From contig NZ_QYUM01000003.1 in the NCBI RefSeq assembly GCF_003590775.1, positions 622,501-686,500 on the forward strand: 64,000 nt of DNA, in the 5' to 3' direction. This DNA is from Sphingomonas cavernae (GTDB taxonomy: Bacteria > Pseudomonadota > Alphaproteobacteria > Sphingomonadales > Sphingomonadaceae). Of the stretch, positions 34,472 through 43,602 are shown piece by piece; the stretch's first letter is position 1, and every line of letters begins with the position of its first letter. The notes beneath the pieces were generated by a model. The model did not search any database and had not been told where the DNA came from. It was given only the letters and a program-made list of their open reading frames with translations. Both the position numbers and the translations under genes were made by a program.

Positions 34472-37441
34472 ATGGATTCCGCAACGTCACCTTTCATTCC
34501 TGCCATGCGCGCGCTGCACCGCGCCCCCGAGCCCGAGGTTCTGGCGGCGCTGCTGAAGGACGCGACGCTCGACTCGGCCACGCGCGCCGGCGTCCTCGTT
34601 CGCGCCGGCGGGCTGCTTGCAGACCTGCGCGCCGCGCAGAATGACGGCTGGGTGAACCAGTTTCTCCAGGAGTATCGCTTGAACACCTCCGAAGGCGTTG
34701 CGCTGCTGTCGCTCGCGGAGGCGTTTCTGCGCGTGCCCGATCCGGAGACCGCGGATGCGCTGATCGCCGACAAGCTCGGCGATGCCGACTGGCGCGCGCA
34801 CGCGGGCAAATCCAATTCGAAGCTCGTCAATTCGGCGACCTGGGGTCTCGTCGTGGGACGCGCGCTGGTGAGCGAGAGCGAGAAGTCGGGCGTTCTCAAG
34901 CGCCTGATCGCGCGTGCGGGCGAGCCCTTTGTCCGTCAGGCGGTGGGCGCAGCGATGCGCATGATGGGCGAGATCTTCGTCATGGGCCGCACGATCGAGG
35001 AAGCGACGAAGCGCATGGCCAAGCCCGAGAACAAGGGCTTCACCGCGAGCTTCGACATGCTCGGTGAAGCCGCGCGCACCTTCCCCGATGCCGACAACTA
35101 TTTTACCGCCTATGAACAGGCGATCATCGCGGTGGGCAAGGACCCCGGGGCAGGCCATTCGATTTCGGTCAAGCTTTCGGCGCTGCACCCGCGTTACGAG
35201 GTCGCGCAATGGGAACGGTCGGTTTCTGCGCTGACCGAAATGCTCGAGGCGCTGGCGGTTTCTGCCGCGAACAAGGGCATTGCGCTCACGGTCGACGCCG
35301 AGGAATCCGAGCGGCTCGAGATGAGCCTCGACATCATCGGTGCGGTCGCGGCGCTCCCCGCGCTCAAGGGCTGGGACGGCTTCGGCATGGCGGTGCAAGC
35401 CTATTCGAAGCGCGCGCGTCCCGTGATCGCCTGGGCCAACGAGCTCGGGCGGCTGGTGAATGTCCGCCTCGTCAAGGGCGCCTATTGGGACAGCGAGATC
35501 AAGCGCACGCAGGAGGCGGGACTTTCCGATTACCCATTGTTCACGCGCAAGGCTGCGACCGACGTGTCCTATCTCGCCTGCGCGAAGGACATGCTGGCGG
35601 CGAAGAACATCCACCCCGCCTTTGCCAGCCACAATGCGCTGACTGTGGCGACGATCCTCGAATGGGCGGGCGACAGCCGCGATTTCGAGTTCCAGCGGCT
35701 CCACGGCATGGGCGAAGGGCTTTACGAGCGGCTGGTGCGCGAACAGGGCTATCACTGCCGCATATATGCGCCCGTCGGCGGCCATCGGGACCTGCTCGCC
35801 TATCTCGTGCGCCGTCTGCTCGAGAACGGCGCGAATTCAAGCTTCGTCCATCAGCTCGCCGACGAGCATCTGAGCGACGCCGAACTGCTTGCCGATCCTG
35901 CCGAGAAGATCGCGAAGGTTGGGGGCACGCGCCACCCCTCGATCCCGCTGCCCATCGACCTGTTCGGCGCGGACCGCCGGAACAGCACTGGCATCGACCT
36001 TCAGGATCCGCCGCTGCTTGAAGAGGTGGTGAAGACCGTCTCGAAGTTGCCGTTCACCCCCGGCAAGGCTGTCGCACCCGATGTTGGCGCTGCGGTCGAA
36101 CGTGCGCAGGCCGCCTTTCCAGCCTGGGCTGCGACCCCGGTCGACGAACGCGCGGCGTGCCTTGAGCGTCTCGCCGATCTGCTCGAGGCACAGCGCGGCG
36201 AACTGATGGCGATCGCGGTGCAGGAAGCGAAGAAGACGATCCCCGACGCGCTTGGCGAGGTGCGCGAGGCCGTCGATTTCTGTCGCTATTATGCGGCCCG
36301 TGCGCGCGATGGGCTGATGCCCATCGAACTCCCCGGACCCACGGGTGAGCGCAATGTGCTCCGCATGGAGGGCAAGGGCGTCTGGGCGACGATCGCGCCG
36401 TGGAATTTTCCGCTCGCGATCTTCCTTGGCCAGACCGTTGCCGCGCTCGTCGCGGGAAACACCGTGATTGCCAAGCCCGCGCCGCAGACGCCCGCGATCG
36501 CTGGCTGGGCGGTTGGGCTCGCGCAGGAAGCGGGAATCCCCGACGATGCGCTGATTCTGCTTCCGGGCGGCCCCGAAGTCGGCGCCGCCATCGTCGCCGA
36601 TCCGCGCGTTGCGGGCATCGCCTTCACCGGATCGACCGCGACCGCGAAGAAAATCGCGCGCAGCCTGCTCGATGACGATGCGCGACCGCTGGTGCCGCTG
36701 ATCGCCGAGACGGGCGGGATCAACGCGATGATCGTCGATTCGACCGCGCTGCCCGAACAGGTCGTGCAGGACGTCGTAACCTCCGCCTTCCGCTCGGCGG
36801 GCCAGCGCTGCTCGGCGCTCCGCGTGCTGCTCTTACAGGAGGAGATCGCCGAACGGACGCTGGAAATGCTCTCGGGCGCGATGGACTCGCTCATCGTCGG
36901 TGATCCGGCCGATCCGCGTACCGATGTCGGACCTGTCATCGATGGGTCGGCCTTCACCCGGTTGATGGACTATCGCCAGACGATGCGCGCGCATTGGGTG
37001 AAGACTGTCGATGCGCCGACGGAAGGCTTCTTCGTGCCTCCGACGGTCATCCGCCTCAATGATCTGTCAGAACTCAACCAGGAATGGTTCGGCCCGCTGC
37101 TCCATGTCGCCACCTGGAAGGCGGGCGAGCTGGAGGAGACGGTTGCGCGCGTCAATGCCAAGGGTTTCGGTCTGACGATGGGGCTGCACAGCCGCATTGC
37201 GCGCGCCGCCGAGACCGTCGAGGCGCTGTCGCGCGTGGGCAATCTCTACGTCAACCGGTCGATGATCGGCGCGATTGTGGGCAGCCAGCCCTTTGGCGGC
37301 GAAGGGCTTTCGGGCACCGGCCCGAAAGCCGGCGGTCCGCACTATCTTCATCGTTTCACGGCGGAGCGCGTCACCTCGACCGACACGACCTCGGCGGGCG
37401 GCAATGCGACGCTGCTGTCGCTCGACGATATGGGAATTTGA
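34472..37441 (+). CDS. putA: bifunctional proline dehydrogenase / glutamate-semialdehyde dehydrogenase
   Basis: 989 residues from ATG 34472 (CCGGAGAG upstream); in-frame codons before that are antisense to the MaoC gene. Residues about 20-480 are the FAD-dependent proline dehydrogenase barrel (H-P-A-F-A-S-H-N-A, Y-A-P-V-G). Residues 500-989 are the P5C dehydrogenase with catalytic Cys780 in G-Q-R-C-S-A-L-R and Glu in L-I-A-E-T-G-G. No ribbon-helix-helix DNA-binding domain at the N-terminus, so it is a short, non-autoregulating PutA. Oxidises proline to glutamate with channelled intermediate. Confidence 0.96.
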   Translation: MDSATSPFIPAMRALHRAPEPEVLAALLKDATLDSATRAGVLVRAGGLLADLRAAQNDGWVNQFLQEYRLNTSEGVALLSLAEAFLRVPDPETADALIADKLGDADWRAHAGKSNSKLVNSATWGLVVGRALVSESEKSGVLKRLIARAGEPFVRQAVGAAMRMMGEIFVMGRTIEEATKRMAKPENKGFTASFDMLGEAARTFPDADNYFTAYEQAIIAVGKDPGAGHSISVKLSALHPRYEVAQWERSVSALTEMLEALAVSAANKGIALTVDAEESERLEMSLDIIGAVAALPALKGWDGFGMAVQAYSKRARPVIAWANELGRLVNVRLVKGAYWDSEIKRTQEAGLSDYPLFTRKAATDVSYLACAKDMLAAKNIHPAFASHNALTVATILEWAGDSRDFEFQRLHGMGEGLYERLVREQGYHCRIYAPVGGHRDLLAYLVRRLLENGANSSFVHQLADEHLSDAELLADPAEKIAKVGGTRHPSIPLPIDLFGADRRNSTGIDLQDPPLLEEVVKTVSKLPFTPGKAVAPDVGAAVERAQAAFPAWAATPVDERAACLERLADLLEAQRGELMAIAVQEAKKTIPDALGEVREAVDFCRYYAARARDGLMPIELPGPTGERNVLRMEGKGVWATIAPWNFPLAIFLGQTVAALVAGNTVIAKPAPQTPAIAGWAVGLAQEAGIPDDALILLPGGPEVGAAIVADPRVAGIAFTGSTATAKKIARSLLDDDARPLVPLIAETGGINAMIVDSTALPEQVVQDVVTSAFRSAGQRCSALRVLLLQEEIAERTLEMLSGAMDSLIVGDPADPRTDVGPVIDGSAFTRLMDYRQTMRAHWVKTVDAPTEGFFVPPTVIRLNDLSELNQEWFGPLLHVATWKAGELEETVARVNAKGFGLTMGLHSRIARAAETVEALSRVGNLYVNRSMIGAIVGSQPFGGEGLSGTGPKAGGPHYLHRFTAERVTSTDTTSAGGNATLLSLDDMGI

Positions 37442-37505
37442 GAGCAGGGGAGACGATAGGTTCGTATCCCGCAACGCTGTTCGCCCCACAGCTAAAACCG
37501 GCTGC

Positions 37506-38651
37506 TCAACCCTGCTTGGCGGCCGCCCAGAGTTCTTCGGTGGGCTTGGGCGGCGGGGCGATGGTCGCCGGGTTTGCAAAGACGATCTTCTCCTTGTCGA
37601 AGCGGCTGAGAAGCGCCATGCACGCGGCGTTGCGCGTGGCGAAGGCGGTCTCGAAATCGCCGGAGAGGACGTCGAACTGCGCCTCGAATTCGAGGCCGTT
37701 GACGCCGAAACCCGTCATCCCGCAGCGAAGGAAATGACATTTCTTCAACCCCTCGATCTCCTCGCGCGCAATGTCGGGGATTCGCGAGCAGTCATCGGCG
37801 GGTGTGGAGTAGACCACGCCGAAGGTCAGCGTGTAGCGGCGGCGATGGAGCCGCGTCATGTTGTGCAACTCCTTGTTGAGCAGGTTGGCGTTTGAGACCA
37901 CGATCTCCTCGCCGCTGACGGCGCGGATCCGTGTGGTCTTGAGCCCGATCGATTCCACTGTCCCGCCCCCGGTCGAATCCCACTTGATCGCGTCGCCGCG
38001 GCGAAAAGGCTTGTCGAACAGGATCGATAGCGCGGCGAACAGATCCTCGAACACGCCTTTGGCGGCCATGCCGATCGCTATGCCGCCAATGCCCAGCCCC
38101 GCGACAAGGCCGGTAATATTGACGCCCAGATTGTCGAGCACGACGACGCCCGCGATCGCGAAAACCGCGAAGCTCACGAGCAGCCGGATGATTCCCATGG
38201 CGTTGCCGATCGCCTCGCCATGATAATCGTCGCTGCCCGCGCGGCGCTCGATCATGCCAAGCACGATTTCGCGCGCCCATACCGCGAACTGGAGCACAGC
38301 CGAGATGGTGAACAGGAATGCGATCGTGCGGAACACCAGCGGCGGCGCCTCGGCATAGCCCGCCACCAGCCGGGCGGCGACCATTACCATGAAGAAGGTG
38401 CTCGTCTTCGAAACCGCGCGGCCGACGATCGTACGCCAGCCCGTGTGATCCTCCTTGCGACACAGTCTCACGCCCACACGCCGGATGAACAGCAATCCGA
38501 AGACGATGCCGACCGCAATGCCCGAAGCGATGAGCACTTCGACGCTGTGATTGGAGATCCACGCGATGCTGTCGTCCCAGAACTGCACCAGTGTCCGGCT
38601 TGATTCCACGTCGGCAAGGATCGGCTCGGCACCGTTGGCGGTCGAAGTCAT
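37506..38651 (-). CDS. MscS-type mechanosensitive ion channel
   Basis: 381 residues from ATG 38651, picked because AAGGA lies six bases upstream; the ATG two codons earlier is too close to it. Four TM helices precede the pore helix: G-V-N-I-T-G-L-V-A-G-L-G-I-G-G-I-A-I-G-M-A is the TM3 Gly/Ala packing motif of MscS. The C-terminal beta and alpha/beta domains follow. It opens under membrane tension to release solutes on osmotic downshift. Confidence 0.92.
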   Translation of the reverse strand: MTSTANGAEPILADVESSRTLVQFWDDSIAWISNHSVEVLIASGIAVGIVFGLLFIRRVGVRLCRKEDHTGWRTIVGRAVSKTSTFFMVMVAARLVAGYAEAPPLVFRTIAFLFTISAVLQFAVWAREIVLGMIERRAGSDDYHGEAIGNAMGIIRLLVSFAVFAIAGVVVLDNLGVNITGLVAGLGIGGIAIGMAAKGVFEDLFAALSILFDKPFRRGDAIKWDSTGGGTVESIGLKTTRIRAVSGEEIVVSNANLLNKELHNMTRLHRRRYTLTFGVVYSTPADDCSRIPDIAREEIEGLKKCHFLRCGMTGFGVNGLEFEAQFDVLSGDFETAFATRNAACMALLSRFDKEKIVFANPATIAPPPKPTEELWAAAKQG

Positions 38652-38663
38652 CAGCATTCCTTG

Positions 38664-39665
38664 TCAGGCCGCAATCGCGGATTTCGCCGATTTCGCGTGA
38701 GGACTGTCGAGCCAGTCGATCAGCCCGCGTTCGGCGCGGCTGAGATACCGGGTGGCGCGGGGGAGATGCAAGGGGAGAGGGCTCGTCTTGCCGGCGAGGT
38801 CCATCAGCGCGGGATGAACATAGGATTTTCGCGCGATAGCAGGCGTGTTGCCGAGCGCCGCGGCGACTGGCTCGAGCAATTCTGTCACGCTGATGGGCGC
38901 AGCGGTGGCATGCAACGCCTCGAAGGCAAGCACGCTCGCTCCCCAGGTACGGAAATGCTTGGCGGAGAAGTCGTCGCCCATCGCCTCGCGGATATAGGCG
39001 TTGACGTCGGTGGAGCTGACGGGTTGGGGAGTTCCGGTATCGTCGAGATACTGGAACAGATGCTGTCCCGGCAGATCTTGGCAGCGTTTGACGAAGCGTG
39101 CAAGCGACCCATCGGTCACCCTGAGCACGCGGTTCTTGCCCGATTTGGCACGATAGCTGAGATGCAGCGTCTGGCCGCGCACCTCGGCATGGCGCGTCCG
39201 AAGGGTCGTCGCGCCGAAGCTGCGATTGGCCTTTACATAGGCTTCGTTGCCGACCCTGACGCGGCCGAGATCGAGCAGCCGCACGACGGCGGCGATCGCG
39301 CGTTCCCTGACAAGCCCTCCGCGGCGCAGATCGGATTCGACGCGCGCGCGGATCAGCGGCAGCGCGCGCCCGAAATCCGCGCAGCGATCATATTTCGCGC
39401 TTTCCTGCTGCGCGCGGAAATCAGGGTGATAGCGATATTGCTTTCGCCCTTTCTGGTCATAGCCGATCGCCTGAATATGGCCGTCGGCGGACGGGCAGTA
39501 CCAGGCATCATTATAGGCGGGGGGCAGTGCGATCGCATTGAGCCGGTCGATCTCGTAGCGGTCGGTAATCCGGTCGCCCTTGGGATCGAAATAGGCCCAG
39601 GCACGTCCGCGTCGACGGCGCGTGATACCGGGCAGGCTGTCATCGACATAACAGAGTTTCGGCAC
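38664..39665 (-). CDS. DNA topoisomerase IB
   Basis: 333 residues, the compact bacterial relative of the poxvirus enzyme. The active-site Tyr282 lies in A-R-K-S-Y-V-H-P. Conserved catalytic basic residues are visible in Y-R-A-K-S-G-K-N and in H-F-R-T-W-G-A. It relaxes supercoils by nicking one strand through a 3'-phosphotyrosine. The gene ends 12 bases before the mscS start, so the two may be co-transcribed. Confidence 0.93.
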   Translation of the reverse strand: MPKLCYVDDSLPGITRRRRGRAWAYFDPKGDRITDRYEIDRLNAIALPPAYNDAWYCPSADGHIQAIGYDQKGRKQYRYHPDFRAQQESAKYDRCADFGRALPLIRARVESDLRRGGLVRERAIAAVVRLLDLGRVRVGNEAYVKANRSFGATTLRTRHAEVRGQTLHLSYRAKSGKNRVLRVTDGSLARFVKRCQDLPGQHLFQYLDDTGTPQPVSSTDVNAYIREAMGDDFSAKHFRTWGASVLAFEALHATAAPISVTELLEPVAAALGNTPAIARKSYVHPALMDLAGKTSPLPLHLPRATRYLSRAERGLIDWLDSPHAKSAKSAIAA

Positions 39666-39727
39666 GCCAAATCCTTCAATCCCAATGCGATCTGAACCCG
39701 CAGCGGACGGGGTTCGTTCCGAAATGG

Positions 39728-40801
39728 TCAGGCGTGGGCGGCGCTTCGAGTGCCCGAAGCAAGGTGATTGAGCGCGCGCTGGGCGGGTTTTTCGACCCAG
39801 CGATACAGCAGCGCGGAAGCGAGCAACACGAGCGAGAGATAGAGCGCGAGCAGAGCCGGCGCGATCCGCGCGGGATCTTCGACGAACGCGAGCTTGAACA
39901 GGATAAAGAGCGGGAAATGCGCGAGATAGGTGGCATAGCTTATTTCGCCCAGCCAGACGAACGGACGCGCCCGAAGCGGATTGCGGCGCGCGTCGTCGCC
40001 AAAAGCAAGCAGCGCGAGCAGCGCCGCGAGCATCAGCGGTACGATGAAGGTTTCAGCCAGCCCTGCGGTCCAGCCCGCAATCGCGATCGCCAGTGCGCCG
40101 GCCGCGATCGGAGCCGCGCGCCGATCGCCGCGCCAGCGCTGCCAGAGCGCGCACAGCATCGTGCCCATGGTGAATTCGATCAGGCAGCGCCAAAGGCCTA
40201 GGCGGGGAATGTCGTCGCCGAGCCCCGGTGTGTCGATGACGCGCCAGGCCAGTCCAGCCAACGCGACGATCGCGGCAATGAGCGTTATCGACCCTGCCTT
40301 GCGCCAGTCCACACTCCACGCCAGCACAGGGAAGAGCAGATAGGCCGCGAATTCGCAACTGATCGACCATGCGGGGTGGTTCCAGCTCAGCGTGTCCGTC
40401 AGGCCCCAATTTTGCAGCATCGCGATATGCAGCGGCAGCTCGGCAAGCGGATAGGCCGTGTCGTCCGCGCGGTGCGTCGCGATCAGCGCCAGCGCGAAGG
40501 CGACCAGACCCGCGAGGATGACGATGTGGAGCGGCCAGACGCGCGCGATCCTGCGCCAGTAGAAGCGTGGCGCGGCGCTCAGCGCGCGGTCGCGCATCGC
40601 GTCTGCATAGTTGAGCCACAGCACGAAGCCCGAGAGCATGAAGAACAGGTCGACCGCCAGATAACCTTTGGCGAGAACCGCCATCACCGCCTCGGGCGCA
40701 TAGCCGCCCATACCCGAACGGACATGATAAAAGACGACGAACCACGCCGCGAGCCCGCGGATGCCGGTAAGACTATCGAGCGCGGTGGGGCGGGTGTTCA
40801 T
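39728..40801 (-). CDS. membrane acyltransferase of the acyltransferase-3 (OafA-like) family
   Basis: 357 residues, about ten TM helices. N-terminal L-T-G-I-R-G-L-A-A-W-F-V-V-F-Y-H-V carries the R-x-x-A and catalytic His. L-F-F-M-L-S-G-F-V-L and W-S-I-S-C-E-F are typical of the family. The ATG overlaps the stop of the O-ligase gene (ATGA at 40798-40801). It probably adds acetyl groups to the polysaccharide handled by its operon partner. Confidence 0.92.
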   Translation of the reverse strand: MNTRPTALDSLTGIRGLAAWFVVFYHVRSGMGGYAPEAVMAVLAKGYLAVDLFFMLSGFVLWLNYADAMRDRALSAAPRFYWRRIARVWPLHIVILAGLVAFALALIATHRADDTAYPLAELPLHIAMLQNWGLTDTLSWNHPAWSISCEFAAYLLFPVLAWSVDWRKAGSITLIAAIVALAGLAWRVIDTPGLGDDIPRLGLWRCLIEFTMGTMLCALWQRWRGDRRAAPIAAGALAIAIAGWTAGLAETFIVPLMLAALLALLAFGDDARRNPLRARPFVWLGEISYATYLAHFPLFILFKLAFVEDPARIAPALLALYLSLVLLASALLYRWVEKPAQRALNHLASGTRSAAHA

Positions 40802-42159
40802 GCCGCTGCCGGCGCCGGCGTGCGGCGCTGGCCCCCCATTGGCCGGAACGCCTGGTCCTTCGCTCGGCGGCCCGCATATGTGTCCAGTCCGATCTGGAGC
40901 GCGATCATCATCAGCGCGAAAGGCTGGATCGCGATCGCGATGAACAGCGCGCCGACCATGTAAATGGCCTGCCCGTTCTGCAGCGCGGTCGCCATCGACG
41001 CGATCCAGCGTTGGTCGGGATCGGCGTTGCGATAGCGGCGGCGCAGCACCTCCATCCGCCAAAGCCCGCCGAGCTGGATGGTCAGCCAGATCAACAGACC
41101 CGGATATCCCTGTTCGCCCAGCATCTCGAAATAGGCGCTGTGATACGCGCGCGCCTGATCATATTCGATCGTTCTGGTGACATCCTTCACCGCGCCGACG
41201 GTCTGCATCTCTACCTTCTCGACCCGCAGGTTGTTGCCGCGAAAGGCATCGAAGCCGCCACCCATCGGATGATCCTTGGCGTAGTCCCACGTCCATTTCC
41301 ATACGGCGACGCGCGACGAGGCGGAGCTGTCGGCCTGATATTCGCCGATCGTGCCCATGCGCTGCGTGAAGCTTTGCGGGAGGAAGGGGAGCGCGAGCAT
41401 GGCCGCGCCACCCATCAGCCCCAGATAGAGCAGCCGCCGCTTCGCGTCGCGCAGCAGCAGCACCGCGAGCACGCCGATGCAAACCAGCCCGGTGCGCGCC
41501 TCGGTGCCGATCGGGATCAGCAGGCACGCGAAGATAAGCGCAAAGCCGAACAGCCGCACGCGCCAGTCGGGCGGAAACACCGTCCCGAACTTCATCAGGT
41601 GAAGGATCAGCGGGATAATCGCGATCGCGATCGCCGAAATGGTGCTGCTTTCGTATAGCCCGGCATTGTTGCTGACCATCAGGTTCAGGACGCCATAGCC
41701 GCCGCCGGAACCGAGCGTCTTGATCCCGCCGACGATGATGATCGAGGCCGCGCACAGCACCATGTAGAGCGCCAGCGCCTCGATTCTGAGCCGCGTCGTC
41801 AGCGTCAATGGCAGGAAGATCGCGAAGGCCAGCGCCTTCCACACCCATTCCCATTTGAATGCCGCCTCGACGGGGAAGTCGGCGCCGATCGTCGTCATCC
41901 AGCAATAGAGAAGCAGCAGCAGCAGCAGCCCCTGCCGCGGCGCGATGCGCGCGTTGCGCTTGTCGTCGACAAGCGCCCAGGACAGCATCGCGAGCGCCGC
42001 CGCGATCATCGACACGGGCACCGAATTGAGCAGCCAATAGGTCAGCCGTTGCGGCGCGACGATATCGACATAGGCATAGGCGAGAACGAACAAGAAGGGC
42101 CGCCGGAAACCGGTCGCGAACAGCGCCATGAGGAAGGCGACGAAGACGAGATCACGCAC
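40798..42159 (-). CDS. O-glycosylation/polysaccharide ligase, exosortase-A-associated (Wzy_C type)
   Basis: 453 residues from GTG 42159: GGAGG sits five bases before it, and the resulting start (M)-R-D-L-V-F-V-A-F fits the family. An ATG at 42201 would add 14 residues but lacks this RBS. Roughly 12 TM helices; G-F-R-R-P-F-L-F-V-L-A-Y-A-Y-V-D-I-V-A-P-Q-R is the diagnostic N-terminal segment of the XrtA/PEP-CTERM-associated ligase family, with the Wzy_C loop (R-A-Y-H-S-A-Y-F-E) near residue 350. Probable polymerase/ligase for an exopolysaccharide. Confidence 0.87.
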   Translation of the reverse strand: MRDLVFVAFLMALFATGFRRPFLFVLAYAYVDIVAPQRLTYWLLNSVPVSMIAAALAMLSWALVDDKRNARIAPRQGLLLLLLLYCWMTTIGADFPVEAAFKWEWVWKALAFAIFLPLTLTTRLRIEALALYMVLCAASIIIVGGIKTLGSGGGYGVLNLMVSNNAGLYESSTISAIAIAIIPLILHLMKFGTVFPPDWRVRLFGFALIFACLLIPIGTEARTGLVCIGVLAVLLLRDAKRRLLYLGLMGGAAMLALPFLPQSFTQRMGTIGEYQADSSASSRVAVWKWTWDYAKDHPMGGGFDAFRGNNLRVEKVEMQTVGAVKDVTRTIEYDQARAYHSAYFEMLGEQGYPGLLIWLTIQLGGLWRMEVLRRRYRNADPDQRWIASMATALQNGQAIYMVGALFIAIAIQPFALMMIALQIGLDTYAGRRAKDQAFRPMGGQRRTPAPAAA

Positions 42160-42292
42160 CCGGGCCTCCACGGGGTCGGGGCGTATCGCCGTCAGCCTCA
42201 TCCTCGCGATCGAGATCGGCGCGGAATATCAGCCGCCAGGCTGCGAGCAGCAGTAGTCCGTGCGTCAGCGCGAGAGAGAAATTGTCGATCAC
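42152..42292 (-). CDS. small membrane-leaning ORF coupled to the O-ligase (46 aa)
   Basis: 46 residues from GTG 42292. It begins (M)-I-D-N-F-S-L-A-L-T-H-G-L-L-L-L-A-A-W-R-L, a short hydrophobic helix, then F-R-A-D-L-D-R-E-D and a Gly/Pro-rich tail. It ends 8 bases inside the ligase gene (GTGCGTGA). The tight overlap, and the fact that the ligase RBS lies inside it, argue that it is translated. Function unknown. Confidence 0.6.
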   Translation of the reverse strand: MIDNFSLALTHGLLLLAAWRLIFRADLDREDEADGDTPRPRGGPGA

Positions 42293-42385
42293 GTGCGCAG
42301 GATTAGCTGCGCCGAGTTGACGTCGCGTTAAGCCTCTTCATGGCATTGTCGAAGCGACCGGATCAAATTGGGGGACCCGAACGCG

Positions 42386-43591
42386 GTGCGCATCCTGCAC
42401 ATCCTCGATCACAGCCTGCCGCTCCACAGCGGCTATACCTTTCGTACGCGCGCCATCCTGAAGGCGCAGCTTGCGTGCGGCTGGGAGGTGGCGGGGCTTA
42501 CCGGCGCCAGGCATTCCGCGCCTGTGGAAGATGACCCGGAAGAGGTTGACGGACTGCTATTCTTCCGCACGCCAAACCCGCCCCGGGGGCCGAGCCCCTT
42601 GCGCGAATGGCGCGAAATCCAGGCGCTCGCGGCGCGGCTAGAGAAGGTCGTGGGCGAATGGCAGCCGGATCAGCTTCACGTACATTCCCCCGTGCTGAAT
42701 GCGCTTGCCGCGCAACGCGTCGCGCGGCGGCACGGCCTTCCTCTGGTCTATGAGATCCGCGCCTTCTGGGAGGACGCGGCGGTGGGCAACGGTACGAGCA
42801 GCGAGGGTTCGCCGCGCTATTGGCTGACGCGCCAGCTCGAGACCCGCGCGGCGACCGCCGCAGATGCCGTCGCGGTGATTTGCGAGGGGTTGCGGCACGA
42901 TCTGATCGAGCGCGGGGTCGCGCCTGACAAGATCATCGTGTCACCCAACGGCGTCGATCTCGATCTGTTCGGCGATCCGCCGCCGCCCGACCTCGAGCTC
43001 AAGCGTTCGCTCGGGCTTGATGGTGCGGAGGTCGTCGGGTTCATCGGCAGCTTCTACGACTATGAAGGGCTCGATGATCTGATCGCGGCGATGCCGCTGC
43101 TCGTCACCGAGCGCCCCGCGGCGCACCTGCTGCTCGTCGGCGGCGGGCCGATGGAGGATGCATTGCGCGCACAGCGGGCGGTGTCGAGCGTGGCCGATCG
43201 CATCCATTTCGTCGGCCGCGTCCCGCATCACGAGGTCGAGCGCTATTACAGCCTGACCGATATCCTCGCCTATCCGCGAAAGGCGATGCGGCTGACTGAA
43301 CTGGTGACGCCGCTGAAGCCGCTCGAGGCAATGGCGCAGCGCCGTCTGGTCGCAGCATCGGATGTCGGCGGGCACCGCGAACTGATCGAGCACGGCGTCA
43401 CCGGAACGCTGTTTCCGCCCGGCGACCCCGCCGCGATGGCGGCGGCGCTCGCGGACATGTTCGCCGATCGTGCGGGCTGGGAATTCCGCCGCGAGACGGC
43501 GCGCGCGTTCGTTGAGCGCGATCGTAACTGGTCGTCAAACATTTCGCGTTATCTTCCCGTTTACCAGAAGCTCACCGGGCTCGCGCTCTGA
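42386..43591 (+). CDS. exosortase-A/PEP-CTERM-system glycosyltransferase (GT4 family)
   Basis: 401 residues from GTG 42386 (GGGGA upstream), giving the family start (M)-R-I-L-H-I-L-D-H-S-L-P-L-H-S-G-Y-T-F-R. GT-B fold: N-terminal acceptor half to about residue 190, then N-G-V-D-L-D-L-F and the C-terminal donor half with E-x7-E-like P-L-K-P-L-E-A-M-A. The D-H-S-L-P-x-x-S-G-Y-x-x-R start is the mark of the XrtA-associated subgroup. Divergent from the ligase operon. Confidence 0.88.
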   Translation: MRILHILDHSLPLHSGYTFRTRAILKAQLACGWEVAGLTGARHSAPVEDDPEEVDGLLFFRTPNPPRGPSPLREWREIQALAARLEKVVGEWQPDQLHVHSPVLNALAAQRVARRHGLPLVYEIRAFWEDAAVGNGTSSEGSPRYWLTRQLETRAATAADAVAVICEGLRHDLIERGVAPDKIIVSPNGVDLDLFGDPPPPDLELKRSLGLDGAEVVGFIGSFYDYEGLDDLIAAMPLLVTERPAAHLLLVGGGPMEDALRAQRAVSSVADRIHFVGRVPHHEVERYYSLTDILAYPRKAMRLTELVTPLKPLEAMAQRRLVAASDVGGHRELIEHGVTGTLFPPGDPAAMAAALADMFADRAGWEFRRETARAFVERDRNWSSNISRYLPVYQKLTGLAL

Positions 43592-43602
43592 AGGATAAGG
43601 CC

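Noticed and set aside
34363-34899. N-terminal extension of the MaoC frame
   Set aside because: Antisense to putA; ATG 34362 gives the usual single hot-dog domain length.
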